The translations under genes were made by a program, and so were the position numbers. Under the pieces are notes generated by a model that worked only from the letters and a program-made list of their open reading frames with translations, had not been told where the DNA came from and did not search any database. This document shows positions 17,277-25,857 of a stretch of 64,000 nucleotides of DNA, piece after piece (within the stretch, counting starts at the first letter, position 1; every line of letters starts with the position of its first letter). This DNA is from Halorussus marinus (GTDB lineage: Archaea; Halobacteriota; Halobacteria; Halobacteriales; Haladaptataceae), in assembly GCF_004765795.1 (NCBI RefSeq), contig NZ_SBIV01000007.1, positions 1-64,000 on the forward strand, read 5' to 3'.

Positions 17277-17690
17277 ATGGCAAACAAAGAGCAAGAAGAA
17301 AATCCCTTAGCGGATCTGTATGTCGATGCCAGTGAGGAGGATCGGGAACGAATACGGGACGCAATCTCCGGCTTGATTGGAATTGACACCGAAACCGCAA
17401 AGCCAGTCCTGCGCGAGAAGTTCAGTTCCTTAACATCGAAGAAACAGTTTACAGCGCTTCTACTGTATCGTCGGGCCTTACTAAGCCTCGATGAGCTTGA
17501 AGAAGATGAGACAGTTGGTCAAGACTCAACCTATTTTGCGGACCTGATTGGTGTTGACGACAGTACCATCCGACACGCAGCGACCGATCTGGATTTTGTC
17601 GTTAATGACGACGAACAAGGAGGATATCTCGTTCCACCTCATAAAACCCACCAGGCTACGAAATGGCTTAATTCAGGCGAGGAAGATTGA
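17277..17690 (+). CDS. Winged-helix protein of HerA locus, 137 aa
   Basis: ATG 17277 (MANKEQEENPLADLYVDASE), about 15 bp after a TATA-like TATACAAATAG. Acidic helical N-terminus, then RRALLSLDELEE and a likely winged helix (TYFADLIGVDDSTIRHAATDLDFVVND). First gene of the plus-strand arm of the HerA-like locus; its stop overlaps the next start by 1 nt. Resembles the small genes on the minus arm (22223-22624) in layout. Function unknown. Confidence 0.65.
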   Translation: MANKEQEENPLADLYVDASEEDRERIRDAISGLIGIDTETAKPVLREKFSSLTSKKQFTALLLYRRALLSLDELEEDETVGQDSTYFADLIGVDDSTIRHAATDLDFVVNDDEQGGYLVPPHKTHQATKWLNSGEED

Positions 17691-18631
17691 TGAGTTACGC
17701 GACACCCAGGAAGGACGCCTCCGTAGAAAATCTACTCTCTCTGTGTGAAATCCTTCGAGAGGGCCCCCTCCCTCGCGAGGAGATATATGAGGAAGCAGAC
17801 ATTGGACGAAGTTTAGTCAGCGATACAATAGAATACGGAACGCGACTGGGATTCCTATCAGACTCGGAAGGGGAGATTAAAGCCACTGAACGAGGGATTG
17901 GTGCAAGCTACTACAATGAGGGGGACAGCGATCTTGAAGAACACATCATAGAGGGGCTAAGCGAGTATGATCTCTATAGGAGTGTACTCGAAACTCTGGC
18001 TCCAGAAGCACAAGACAGCGGGGTAATTACAAAGAAAGACGTCCTTCGGACCTTCCGGACCGAGATGGGACTGAGTGGGAGTGAAAGCACGTTAGGAGAT
18101 GCTGCAATAACGTTCCTGCAAACACTCGATGCTGGTGGGTGTGGAGACTATATCGTCGGTCGTCGCGGGAAAGAATCTCGGGTAGAAGTTACGGAAGAAT
18201 TCGAAAATATTGTAGAGAGGATAACAAACGTAGATACTGGAACAGGACAGGGCGACCGAAACGCTTCTCCTGAATCTAGTGCTAATCTCAAAGCTGGACC
18301 AGACACTTCCGAGGGGGATATCCCATCCCAACGAGGTCCGGGGCAGGACGAGATAGGACAACAAAAGCCACTGAATCAAACTCAATCAGACTCGTTCACT
18401 GTCAGCCTGGAATTGAGCGGTGATGAAGAACCCGAGAATGTTGAGCAACTTATTCTCGCAATACGTCGCGGGCTCGAGAAGGATCTCAGCAACGAGTTAA
18501 CGAACACGGGAGGTGAAGAAGCTGATTCTGCAGACAATCAAGAGTCCGAGGAGGATCCAGACTCTACCGACCAATCACTAGATTCTTTCATGAGTCAGGA
18601 TACGGCGAATGAGGAAAACGGAGGTGAGTAG
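17690..18631 (+). CDS. Winged-helix protein of HerA locus, 313 aa
   Basis: ATG 17690 overlaps the preceding TGA. Two winged-helix-like segments (PLPREEIYEEADIGRSLVSDTIEYGTRLGFL; ITKKDVLRTFRTEMGLSGSES), then a low-complexity acidic linker. A short conserved-looking segment (SFTVSLELSGDEEPENVEQL) precedes a disordered acidic tail. It probably binds DNA and connects to the ATPase encoded 77 bp downstream. No enzyme motif. Confidence 0.6.
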   Translation: MSYATPRKDASVENLLSLCEILREGPLPREEIYEEADIGRSLVSDTIEYGTRLGFLSDSEGEIKATERGIGASYYNEGDSDLEEHIIEGLSEYDLYRSVLETLAPEAQDSGVITKKDVLRTFRTEMGLSGSESTLGDAAITFLQTLDAGGCGDYIVGRRGKESRVEVTEEFENIVERITNVDTGTGQGDRNASPESSANLKAGPDTSEGDIPSQRGPGQDEIGQQKPLNQTQSDSFTVSLELSGDEEPENVEQLILAIRRGLEKDLSNELTNTGGEEADSADNQESEEDPDSTDQSLDSFMSQDTANEENGGE

Positions 18632-18708
18632 CAGGGATAGGTCCAAAAGATGACAGAAATCGTATAGTTTTTACGTTAACAGCCCGTGGCTTCTCCTAAG
18701 AGTGGCCT

Positions 18709-20451
18709 ATGTCTAATCAGGCCGATTCCGGGAGTGAAGCTTCAGAAGCGAGCTCCCAAGATGCAATCCAGATCAACGAATCGGGAGACGCTCTTCCCGT
18801 CGTCGAAGTTCTTACTGGACGAGGAGTGATTTTAGGGAAATCAGGTAGTGGGAAGAGTAACACGGCAAGTGTCGTGGTAGAGGAATTGCTCGAAGACGGC
18901 TATCCAGTACTGATCGTCGATGTCGATGGGGAGTACTTCGGGCTCAAAGAGGAATACGAACTTCTACATCTGGGAGCGGACGAAGAGTGTGACCTACAGG
19001 TCGGGGCAGAACATGCAGAAAAGATCGCGGAACTCACCCTTGAGGAAAACATTCCCGTCATTCTCGATGTGTCCGGGTATCTCCATGAAGAAGACCAGAA
19101 AGAACTGATCAAAAAAGTTGGACGGCATCTCTTCGCGAAAGAAAAGAAGCTGAAAAAGCCGTTCTTGTTCCTTATTGAAGAGATTCATGAGTATATCCCA
19201 GAGTCGGGCCTCGATGATGCTGGGCAGATGCTCATCAAGATCGCGAAACGCGGGCGCAAACACGGTCTCGGCCTCTGTGGCATCTCGCAACGCCCCGCAG
19301 ATGTCAAGAAAGATTTCATCACGCAGTGCGACTGGCACGTTTGGCATCGCCTGACCTGGGAGAATGACACAAAGGTCGTACGAAGGGTCTTGGGATCGGA
19401 ATATGCGGAGATGGTCAAAGATCTCGATGATGGGGAAGCGATTCTCCATACAGACTGGAATGACCAAATCAGGCGAGTACAGTTCCGTCGAAAATACACC
19501 TTTGACGCAGGGGCGACGCCGGGGCTGGAAGAGATTGAGCGACCGGATTTGAAGTCTGTTAGCAACGATATCCTCTCTGAGCTGGAAACGATATCTGAAA
19601 GAAAACAGGCCGAACAGAGTGAAATAGAACGCCTCCGATCTGAGTTGGAAGCACGTGAGAAGCGCATTAGTGAACTTCAAGAAGAATTAGAGAGGTCTCG
19701 TGATGTTAGTGACCTCGCAGAGCGGTTTACTGAAGCTCTCGTTGAGGCTGATGGGCAAGGAGCAACGTCGGAGACAATCGAGGACACTGTTGAAGAGATC
19801 CGGGAGGAGAAAAACGAGCAGATACGTTCGCTACAGGAAGAGAATCAGGAACTCCGTCAGGAGAACCAAGAGTTGCGTAACCGAGTTCAGGAGCTGGAGC
19901 AGACAGCCGATCACGTCGAGAGTGTCGAGGCTCTCAACGAGAATATCGAAGAAGTATCAGAGGCGTATCTTCGATTAGGAGAGGCACTCGGTCTGGACCC
20001 GCAAGAGAACGAGATAGAACAGCTCCGGGAGCGCGTAGAGACGCTTCAAAAAGAACTGTCAGCACAATCGAACACTCCAACCGAGCAGCCCAGCGAAACG
20101 GCCGATGGGAGTGTTCATACCTATCAGGAATTCCTGAGTGACGAAGCCATCCAAGACAAGATTACGTCTGCGAAGGATGAAGCGACATCACCTCGGTACG
20201 TTGAAGGAGTCATCACAGCGATAATGGCGCATAATGAGCCGGTTACCTACGAACAAATCGCCGATGAGCTCAATATTAGTTCGACAGGCCATGTGGCCTC
20301 TGCAGTTAATGCTCTTCACAGTCGGGATGTCGTAACGAAATCAAAGAATGGTCGAGTCACGGAAGTCGACCTGAATATTGACGATCTGGGAGAGATTCGC
20401 GCCGCTGCTGCACGGCGAGCTGCCTCAGAAGAACTCATGAGCAGTATCTAA
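18709..20451 (+). CDS. HerA/VirB4-like ATPase with coiled coil and winged helix, 580 aa
   Basis: Residues 35-260: a HerA-type P-loop ATPase (DUF87 class). Walker A is GKSGSGKSNTA, Walker B is LFLIEEIHEYIP, and GISQRPADVKK is the usual downstream motif with the QRP. Residues 280-450: a long coiled coil (LRSELEAREKRISELQEELE and more). Residues 470-560: a winged helix (EPVTYEQIADELNISSTGHV). HerA ATPases form hexamers that pump DNA. It lacks an N-terminal HAS barrel, so it is a short variant. It ends directly against the convergent gene at 20452. Confidence 0.8.
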   Translation: MSNQADSGSEASEASSQDAIQINESGDALPVVEVLTGRGVILGKSGSGKSNTASVVVEELLEDGYPVLIVDVDGEYFGLKEEYELLHLGADEECDLQVGAEHAEKIAELTLEENIPVILDVSGYLHEEDQKELIKKVGRHLFAKEKKLKKPFLFLIEEIHEYIPESGLDDAGQMLIKIAKRGRKHGLGLCGISQRPADVKKDFITQCDWHVWHRLTWENDTKVVRRVLGSEYAEMVKDLDDGEAILHTDWNDQIRRVQFRRKYTFDAGATPGLEEIERPDLKSVSNDILSELETISERKQAEQSEIERLRSELEAREKRISELQEELERSRDVSDLAERFTEALVEADGQGATSETIEDTVEEIREEKNEQIRSLQEENQELRQENQELRNRVQELEQTADHVESVEALNENIEEVSEAYLRLGEALGLDPQENEIEQLRERVETLQKELSAQSNTPTEQPSETADGSVHTYQEFLSDEAIQDKITSAKDEATSPRYVEGVITAIMAHNEPVTYEQIADELNISSTGHVASAVNALHSRDVVTKSKNGRVTEVDLNIDDLGEIRAAAARRAASEELMSSI

Positions 20452-21441
20452 CTACGGCGTTACAGCTTGTTCATCGGGCTCTGCTGATAGAACTAATTCT
20501 CCGTGGGTCTCGTCATCCGCAATCTCAGTGTAGGTGAGCCAAGGGATGAGTCGGTTGGCACGAGTCTGAACGGTGACTTCACTCCAACCTTTAAGATGGG
20601 CTTCTGAAACCCGATTCATCACAGTTTCAGCACTGAATTCCTCATCAGGGGCTTCCTCACAGAACGCTCGAACCAACGGGATCTGGAGTAATTCTTCAGC
20701 GAGAATCTTTTTTCGGTTGCCAATGCTTGATTGTTGCAACTCCCTTCCTCGGTCAGTTACAACCGGACCAGTACGGGTATAGTCAGCAATCCCAAGGGCA
20801 TAACAGGTCGATAGGGTCTTTTCGACCGTTTTTGTAGACATCTCCGTACTCGCCTCCAAATCCTCACGGGAGTCTGCCTTCGAGATGCGAGGAAGTAACT
20901 CAAAGACTTTCTCCGGAGCAACGCGGGGACAGTTTGCTCCCCGCGGGTTTTCTAAGGGCTCCGTTTCGACCGAAACCTGTTCTGGGCTCGAAGCGAGAAC
21001 GCCGTCAGATCTAGTACCGAGATCAAGATAGCTAATCCAATGGGCATAGACAGAGCCATATGCTCGAAAAGTATCTTCAGCCGCAGCACCAGATTTAGTC
21101 TCGAAGCTGATAAGACGACCAGCTTCTTCAAACGTCACAGAGTCGTCCTGGATCTGATTGAGAAGCTTTGAGACACCCGGAAGTTTCTCAAAGGCCTCGC
21201 GTAGAGGGGTTAGATCCTGCAGCTGGACGACCCGTCTTGCGTCCTCGGTCACTGAAAGCTGACCATCTTCTCGGTTGATCAGGCCGAGGATGACACCATC
21301 ATGGATTTTATTCATCGCCGTCTTGCGCGAATTACCGAGCCCATCAGCGACTTCTTCAGTAGTAGATGCCCCACTAGTGATTTCTCCGAGAACGTCTTCC
21401 GTGTGCTTCGGACGTCTAAAGAGTCGTTTTGTGGTCATCAT
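20452..21441 (-). CDS. Multi-winged-helix protein of HerA locus, 329 aa
   Basis: ATG 21439-21441 overlaps the stop of the upstream gene. N-terminal winged helix (STTEEVADGLGNSRKTAMNKIHDGVILGLI), a central domain (AEDTFRAYGSVYAHWISYLD) and a second winged helix (REDLEASTEMSTKTVEKTLSTCYALGI). The layout recalls DUFs found next to AAA or HerA ATPases. Convergent with the ATPase gene with no gap, as in tightly packed two-arm modules. Function unknown. Confidence 0.6.
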   Translation of the reverse strand: MMTTKRLFRRPKHTEDVLGEITSGASTTEEVADGLGNSRKTAMNKIHDGVILGLINREDGQLSVTEDARRVVQLQDLTPLREAFEKLPGVSKLLNQIQDDSVTFEEAGRLISFETKSGAAAEDTFRAYGSVYAHWISYLDLGTRSDGVLASSPEQVSVETEPLENPRGANCPRVAPEKVFELLPRISKADSREDLEASTEMSTKTVEKTLSTCYALGIADYTRTGPVVTDRGRELQQSSIGNRKKILAEELLQIPLVRAFCEEAPDEEFSAETVMNRVSEAHLKGWSEVTVQTRANRLIPWLTYTEIADDETHGELVLSAEPDEQAVTP

Positions 21442-21839
21442 TCACCACCCCCCATCGCATCCTCAATTTCATCAAGAGCCTCCGGCAGGTTCTCAACGAG
21501 CAGTTCGTGATGACTTTGCCCCTCTTTCGAAAGATACCCCGCTTCGCGGAGTTTCTGAAGGTAGTTCCGAACAGTACGGTCGCTCTTATCGATGCGGCTG
21601 TAGAAGAATGACGACTCCAGTTCTGGATCATCCACTAGGTCGGCCTCAGACGCGAACCGCTGCCCGATGAAATACACCAGAATTTGGAGTTCAGCATCGA
21701 GCGACCGAGCTCGACTATCCAGATTGATAGTTCCGTCACTATGCAGGTCGAATAGCTTCTTAACACGGTCGAACTCCGATTCTAAGATCGTCGCATCGTC
21801 GACGACCATCTCCTCGTTGATTCGTTCATTCAGATCCAT
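21438..21839 (-). CDS. Winged-helix protein, 133 aa
   Basis: ATG 21837-21839 (MDLNERINEEMVVDDATILE). Helical, with a winged helix at residues 60-120 (FYSRIDKSDRTVRNYLQKLREAGYL). Overlaps both neighbours by 4-14 nt, so it belongs to the same translation-coupled operon. No enzyme motif. Confidence 0.6.
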   Translation of the reverse strand: MDLNERINEEMVVDDATILESEFDRVKKLFDLHSDGTINLDSRARSLDAELQILVYFIGQRFASEADLVDDPELESSFFYSRIDKSDRTVRNYLQKLREAGYLSKEGQSHHELLVENLPEALDEIEDAMGGGE

Positions 21840-22230
21840 TGTTCGAACCCTCCTCGACGGTTTTCAGGGCGGTTGCGGTCAATTTCCACAGCTGTGCACG
21901 GCCGTCAGTACCTGCCCGAAGGACCCAATCACGATCTTCCATCCGACCCAGTACGTCGCTCATATTACCGGCAGGTTGGACTCGACACTCACGATAAGCA
22001 TCCTCAATATCACCAACCGTGAACTCGTCAATCCCACGTTGGGTTTCGAGGTAGTACGCAATATAGAGGGACCGCTCAGTGTGACTCGAGGGATCGTTCT
22101 CCTCAACAAACTCCCTGAGATTCGCTCCAGCGGTTGGCTGGTCTGTCCCATCGAGTCGATTTTCGATCTCCGTGACTCGCTGCTTCAGCTCCTCAACTTG
22201 TTCCTCTAGACTTTCAGCGCTGTCACTCAT
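21826..22230 (-). CDS. Coiled-coil winged-helix protein, 134 aa
   Basis: ATG 22228-22230 (MSDSAESLEEQVEELKQRVT). An N-terminal coiled coil of about 30 residues is followed by a winged-helix-like domain (FTVGDIEDAYRECRVQPAGNMSDVLGRMED). Overlaps the genes on both sides. The coiled coil may pair with that of the HerA-like ATPase; this is speculation. Confidence 0.6.
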   Translation of the reverse strand: MSDSAESLEEQVEELKQRVTEIENRLDGTDQPTAGANLREFVEENDPSSHTERSLYIAYYLETQRGIDEFTVGDIEDAYRECRVQPAGNMSDVLGRMEDRDWVLRAGTDGRAQLWKLTATALKTVEEGSNNGSE

Positions 22231-22624
22231 CGGTATCACCTTCGTTAATATAGTCACGGACTTGGTCGATACTATGCGAGGGAATGCGATAGGCGCCGTC
22301 GTCGCTCTCAACTAGACCCTCGTTATCCAATTCCCTTACTGTGGGGTACACCGTGTTCTGATTGACTCCGCTTTGTGTGCTAATCTCACCTGGAGTCATC
22401 CACTTGGTGTCGACCATGTCCAGTTCCGCACGAGCCTTCTGTGCCAGCAGTACTATCAGCGTCTTTTTCTTTGCCGTCAGCTCCCGGAAGTGGTCTTGTG
22501 GGATAAGGTCCCCACTCTGCTTGCCAATTCGAATGTACTCTTCCAGGAGATCATGAAGGATCTCTTCGTGCATCTCTTGCTCATCAACGAGCAAATTTTC
22601 GAGAGTTTTCTGGTTCTCGGACAT
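22223..22624 (-). CDS. Winged-helix protein, 133 aa
   Basis: I choose ATG 22622-22624 (MSENQKTLENLLVDEQEMHE); an in-frame ATG at 22640-22642 adds six residues. Helical N-terminus with LTAKKKTLIVLLAQKARAEL, then a clear winged helix (MTPGEISTQSGVNQNTVYPTVRELDNEGLV). First gene of the four-gene minus arm of the HerA locus. Confidence 0.65.
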   Translation of the reverse strand: MSENQKTLENLLVDEQEMHEEILHDLLEEYIRIGKQSGDLIPQDHFRELTAKKKTLIVLLAQKARAELDMVDTKWMTPGEISTQSGVNQNTVYPTVRELDNEGLVESDDGAYRIPSHSIDQVRDYINEGDTDE

Positions 22625-22909
22625 CGACACTTTGCCCTTCATACCTCCACCCATATAGTACTTTGGCAATCTTGGAATCTTCTTCGCAGTGTTCCCTCTT
22701 CGGAAATACCCACGTTATATAAACGATTCCGATATGGTTCCCGGCTCTCGATATTGCCAAGTTGCCAAATGGGGTTTCTTGAGCTCATATTATAAAAGAA
22801 TCGGCTATTCAGGGAATAGCTTGGGGGTTGCATCGTAGAGCGAAGGTCTTGGCAAGTCTGATTACAGGGTTGTTACTCGATTGCTGGTGTGATTGAGTAT
22901 CCCCATAGA

Positions 22910-22952
22910 TTAACCAACATCTGAGACGGTGAATTCAGAGTGTGTTGGTTAA
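22910..22952. repeat. Dispersed inverted repeat IR-3
   Basis: TTAACCAACA, 23-nt spacer, TGTTGGTTAA, perfect arms, the longest spacing of the family. Located 139 bp before the polB start. Confidence 0.95.
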
Positions 22953-23040
22953 GTCAATTGCGAATCCCGGAAAGAGGCGAGAATGTACAAAGCGTTCGAA
23001 TATGTACTTTAGAAGGTGCTTCGCGTCTGTTCCGGAAATT

Positions 23041-23064
23041 CGGAAGCGACACGCCGCGGCTTAT
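23041..23064 (+). promoter_or_regulatory. 24-bp promoter block of polB
   Basis: Identical to 13744-13767 upstream of the RecA-like operon. The GCGGCTTAT part is about 30 bp before the GTG start at 23092, fitting an archaeal TATA region with a very short leader. The surrounding bases differ, so the block itself appears conserved. Confidence 0.75.
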
Positions 23065-23091
23065 TGTTAAGGCCAATATCTTGACCACATA

Positions 23092-25242
23092 GTGCCATTC
23101 ACCATCGATTTCCTGAATGACGGCCGCATCCTGGAGTGGGAGGCAACCGCCGATGGCGCCGTCGCGACCGAGCGCGATGATTACACCCCACGCTTCTACG
23201 TCGCCGCTCGCGACTCAACGACCGACCTCGACCTCACGACACTTCAGTCGGTGTACGACCAGCACCCGGATGTCGTCGCGACCGAAACAGCTGCGCGACG
23301 GCCCAGGTTTCGGCGGGACGAGGAGACAGTCCTCGCCGTCGACGTCACCCACATTGACCGCGTTACCCCACTCGCCCGGCAAGCGCGTCAGCTGTCGGAG
23401 TATCCAGTCGGGGATCTCGCCTGCTTCAACGTCGACTTCTCGCGAGAGTTCCGATACTGTCTGGAGACCGGCGCCGATCCGACGCCGGCGAGCGAACTGT
23501 CGACGCTCCGGCTCAGCGTCCCAGTGACCGAAGCGAGCAACGACATCTATGGGGAGCTGTCCGTCGCCGGCGACACCGTCACCGGCTCGCCGACGGATAT
23601 CCTGACCGCCGTCCAAGGGGCGCTCGACGCACACGATCCGGACGTCCTGGTCTGCTCGACGAGCGAGATCGTCCCGACCCTGTACGAGATGGCGACGGAT
23701 GCCGGCATCGACGACTTCTCGCTGAGCCGGTGGCCGGACGTCGACTACCAGCAGCTTGCGAGCCGGTCGACGTACTCGAGCTACGGCCGCGTCGGTCACT
23801 CCCCGGCGCGGTACAACGTCCCCGGGCGGGCGATCATCGACGAGTCGAACACGTTCTTCTACGGGGAGACGAACCTCGACGGCGTCTTCGACCTCGTGTC
23901 GCGCTCGAAAAAGCCCGTCCAGGAACTTGCGTGGGCGTCGATCGGGAACGTGCTCACGACGATCCAGATCTGCGAGGCCCACGACCGCGGTGTCCTCGTC
24001 CCGTGGAACTCCTGGCGCCACGAGTTCTACAAGCCGATGGGGACGCTCCACGATGCCGACCGCGGCGGCTTCATCTTCGCGCCCGAGGTCGGCCTCCACG
24101 AGAACGTCCACGAACTCGACTTCTCCTCGTTGTACCCGAACATCATCTGTACCCGGAACGTCTCACCGGACGTTATCCGGTGTGACTGCCACAGCGACCG
24201 CGACGACGTCCCCGGCCTCGGATACTCGATCTGCGACGACCGGGGCTACCTCGTCGACGTGCTGCAGCCAATCATCGACGCCCGCGACGAGATCAAGGCG
24301 GCCATCCGTCGCGAAAAGGAACGAGACGACCCCGACGAGGACCGGCTGACGGAGCTCGAGGGACGGTCGGGTGCGCTGAAGTGGATTCTCGTCGCCTGCT
24401 TCGGCTATCAAGGGTTCAGCAACGCGAAATTCGGCCGTATCGAGTGCCACGAGGCAATCAACGCATTCGCTCGCGAGATTCTGCTGACGGCGAAACAGCG
24501 GCTGGAAGCTGGCGGCTGGCGCGTCGTCCACGGCATCGTCGACTCCATTTGGGTGACCCCGGATCCCGACGTCGACGACGATGACCGCGAGGACCTCGAG
24601 ACGCTCGCGACGGAGATCACGGAGCGCGTCGAGATTCGGCTTGAACACGAAGCCCACTACGACTGGGTCGCGTTCGTGCCGCAGCGCGAGAGCGACGCCG
24701 GCGCGTTGACGAAGTACTTCGGGAAGGTGGCCGGCGACGATGGCTTCAAGATCAGAGGTATCGAAGCCCGGCAGCGCTCAACCCCACCGTTCATCGAGGA
24801 CGTCCAGCGGGATTGTCTCGAACGGCTCGACGCGACTCGATCTCCGGATGCCGTACTCGACTGTCTTCAGGAGGCGGTCAAGCGCCTCCACGCTGGGACG
24901 GTGCCGGTCGAGGATCTCGTCGAACGGAATCGTGTCTCCAAGCCGCTGGAAGGGTACTCGCAATCCACTCAGAACGTGGCGGCGCTAAAGCGGGCTCGCG
25001 ACCAGGACCTCGCCATTCACCCGGGACAGGACATCAAGTACGTGGTCGTCGACGACGAGAAGAGTTCGCGAGAGCGGGTCGCGTTGGCGCACGAAGAGAT
25101 GGAATCGTACGATGCGTCGTACTACGAGACGCAACTCGTCAGAGCTGTCGAGAGTGTACTGTCACCGCTTGGGTGGGACCGCACGGAGATACACCAAGGA
25201 CTCGCAGGGACACGTGAGCCAGAGCTAACCGATTTCCAGTGA
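23092..25242 (+). CDS. polB: Family-B DNA polymerase, plasmid type, 716 aa
   Basis: Replicative-type family-B polymerase. Polymerase motif A is DFSSLYPNII. Motif B is in KWILVACFGYQGFSNAKFG. Motif C is HGIVDSIWVT: the metal-binding second Asp of YxDTDS is kept and the first is Ile/Val. The N-terminal exonuclease site is poor: LAVDVTHIDRV replaces the DIE motif, so proofreading is probably lost. GTG start at 23092 (MPFTIDFLNDGRILEWE). Upstream of origin 1. Shorter than chromosomal PolB1. Decayed copies occur at 16958 and 50845. Confidence 0.9.
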   Translation: MPFTIDFLNDGRILEWEATADGAVATERDDYTPRFYVAARDSTTDLDLTTLQSVYDQHPDVVATETAARRPRFRRDEETVLAVDVTHIDRVTPLARQARQLSEYPVGDLACFNVDFSREFRYCLETGADPTPASELSTLRLSVPVTEASNDIYGELSVAGDTVTGSPTDILTAVQGALDAHDPDVLVCSTSEIVPTLYEMATDAGIDDFSLSRWPDVDYQQLASRSTYSSYGRVGHSPARYNVPGRAIIDESNTFFYGETNLDGVFDLVSRSKKPVQELAWASIGNVLTTIQICEAHDRGVLVPWNSWRHEFYKPMGTLHDADRGGFIFAPEVGLHENVHELDFSSLYPNIICTRNVSPDVIRCDCHSDRDDVPGLGYSICDDRGYLVDVLQPIIDARDEIKAAIRREKERDDPDEDRLTELEGRSGALKWILVACFGYQGFSNAKFGRIECHEAINAFAREILLTAKQRLEAGGWRVVHGIVDSIWVTPDPDVDDDDREDLETLATEITERVEIRLEHEAHYDWVAFVPQRESDAGALTKYFGKVAGDDGFKIRGIEARQRSTPPFIEDVQRDCLERLDATRSPDAVLDCLQEAVKRLHAGTVPVEDLVERNRVSKPLEGYSQSTQNVAALKRARDQDLAIHPGQDIKYVVVDDEKSSRERVALAHEEMESYDASYYETQLVRAVESVLSPLGWDRTEIHQGLAGTREPELTDFQ

Positions 25243-25857
25243 CTGGGCAGCGAATGGTTCAATAGAGAACCACGGTCACACTCCCTCCCCCCGTCATCGA
25301 TGTGTAAAACTATGAGAGGAGGGAGGGGGTGACGGGAATAGAATGGCGAAAACCGACGATGAGACCATTAACACGAAGAAGAGCGTCTCAGCGACGTAAT
25401 CTATATTCTTGTAACCAATGCATATTGTCTGACAAAGTTTTATATGTAGTGCGTTACAACCCGAACCGTACTGCATTTGGATGTGAAGGTTAGGAGAAGC
25501 GACGCTTCGACTAACCGAACAGGGGCGTCCCTATCACGCTTCTCGATCTCCTACGCCATCTCTTTTGTTTTCAGCCGTCTCGTGGCGCCAAACCCGACTT
25601 TCGTGATTTGTTCTACGTGAGTACCCCCTTCCACCTTCTGTTGTTTACACATCGATGACGGGGGGTGGGGGTCACGAGACCCCGTGTCTTGATCTCATTT
25701 TCTATCCGTTCGGGGGATTTGGTGTGGAAGCGACTACTCCTGTTCGCTGCATCACCGACTCCAGTTCAGGACTCTCTCGACCTCTGCCCCGCTACTATCT
25801 CGACTTTACACATCGAACACGGGGGGTGTGTCCTCCACCGGGTGCTCGCCGAGATTC
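25243..25857. repeat. Origin module 1, ORB repeats on the polB side
   Basis: Three ORB-type repeats with the core TTTACACATCGATGACGGGG or a close variant: 25283-25308 (minus orientation), 25643-25670 (plus) and 25804-25832 (plus, with CATCGAACACGGGGGG). They flank an AT-rich segment at about 25370-25460 that could unwind. No gene lies here. Orc1/Cdc6 proteins bind such G-string repeats. Confidence 0.8.

Larger units (their letters stand above)
22625..23091. other. Divergent intergenic region before polB
   Basis: About 470 bp with IR-3 at 22910-22952 and the 24-bp polB promoter block at 23041-23064. A TATATAA-like sequence near 22714-22720 may be the promoter for the minus-strand operon. No small gene seen. 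Confidence 0.5.
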
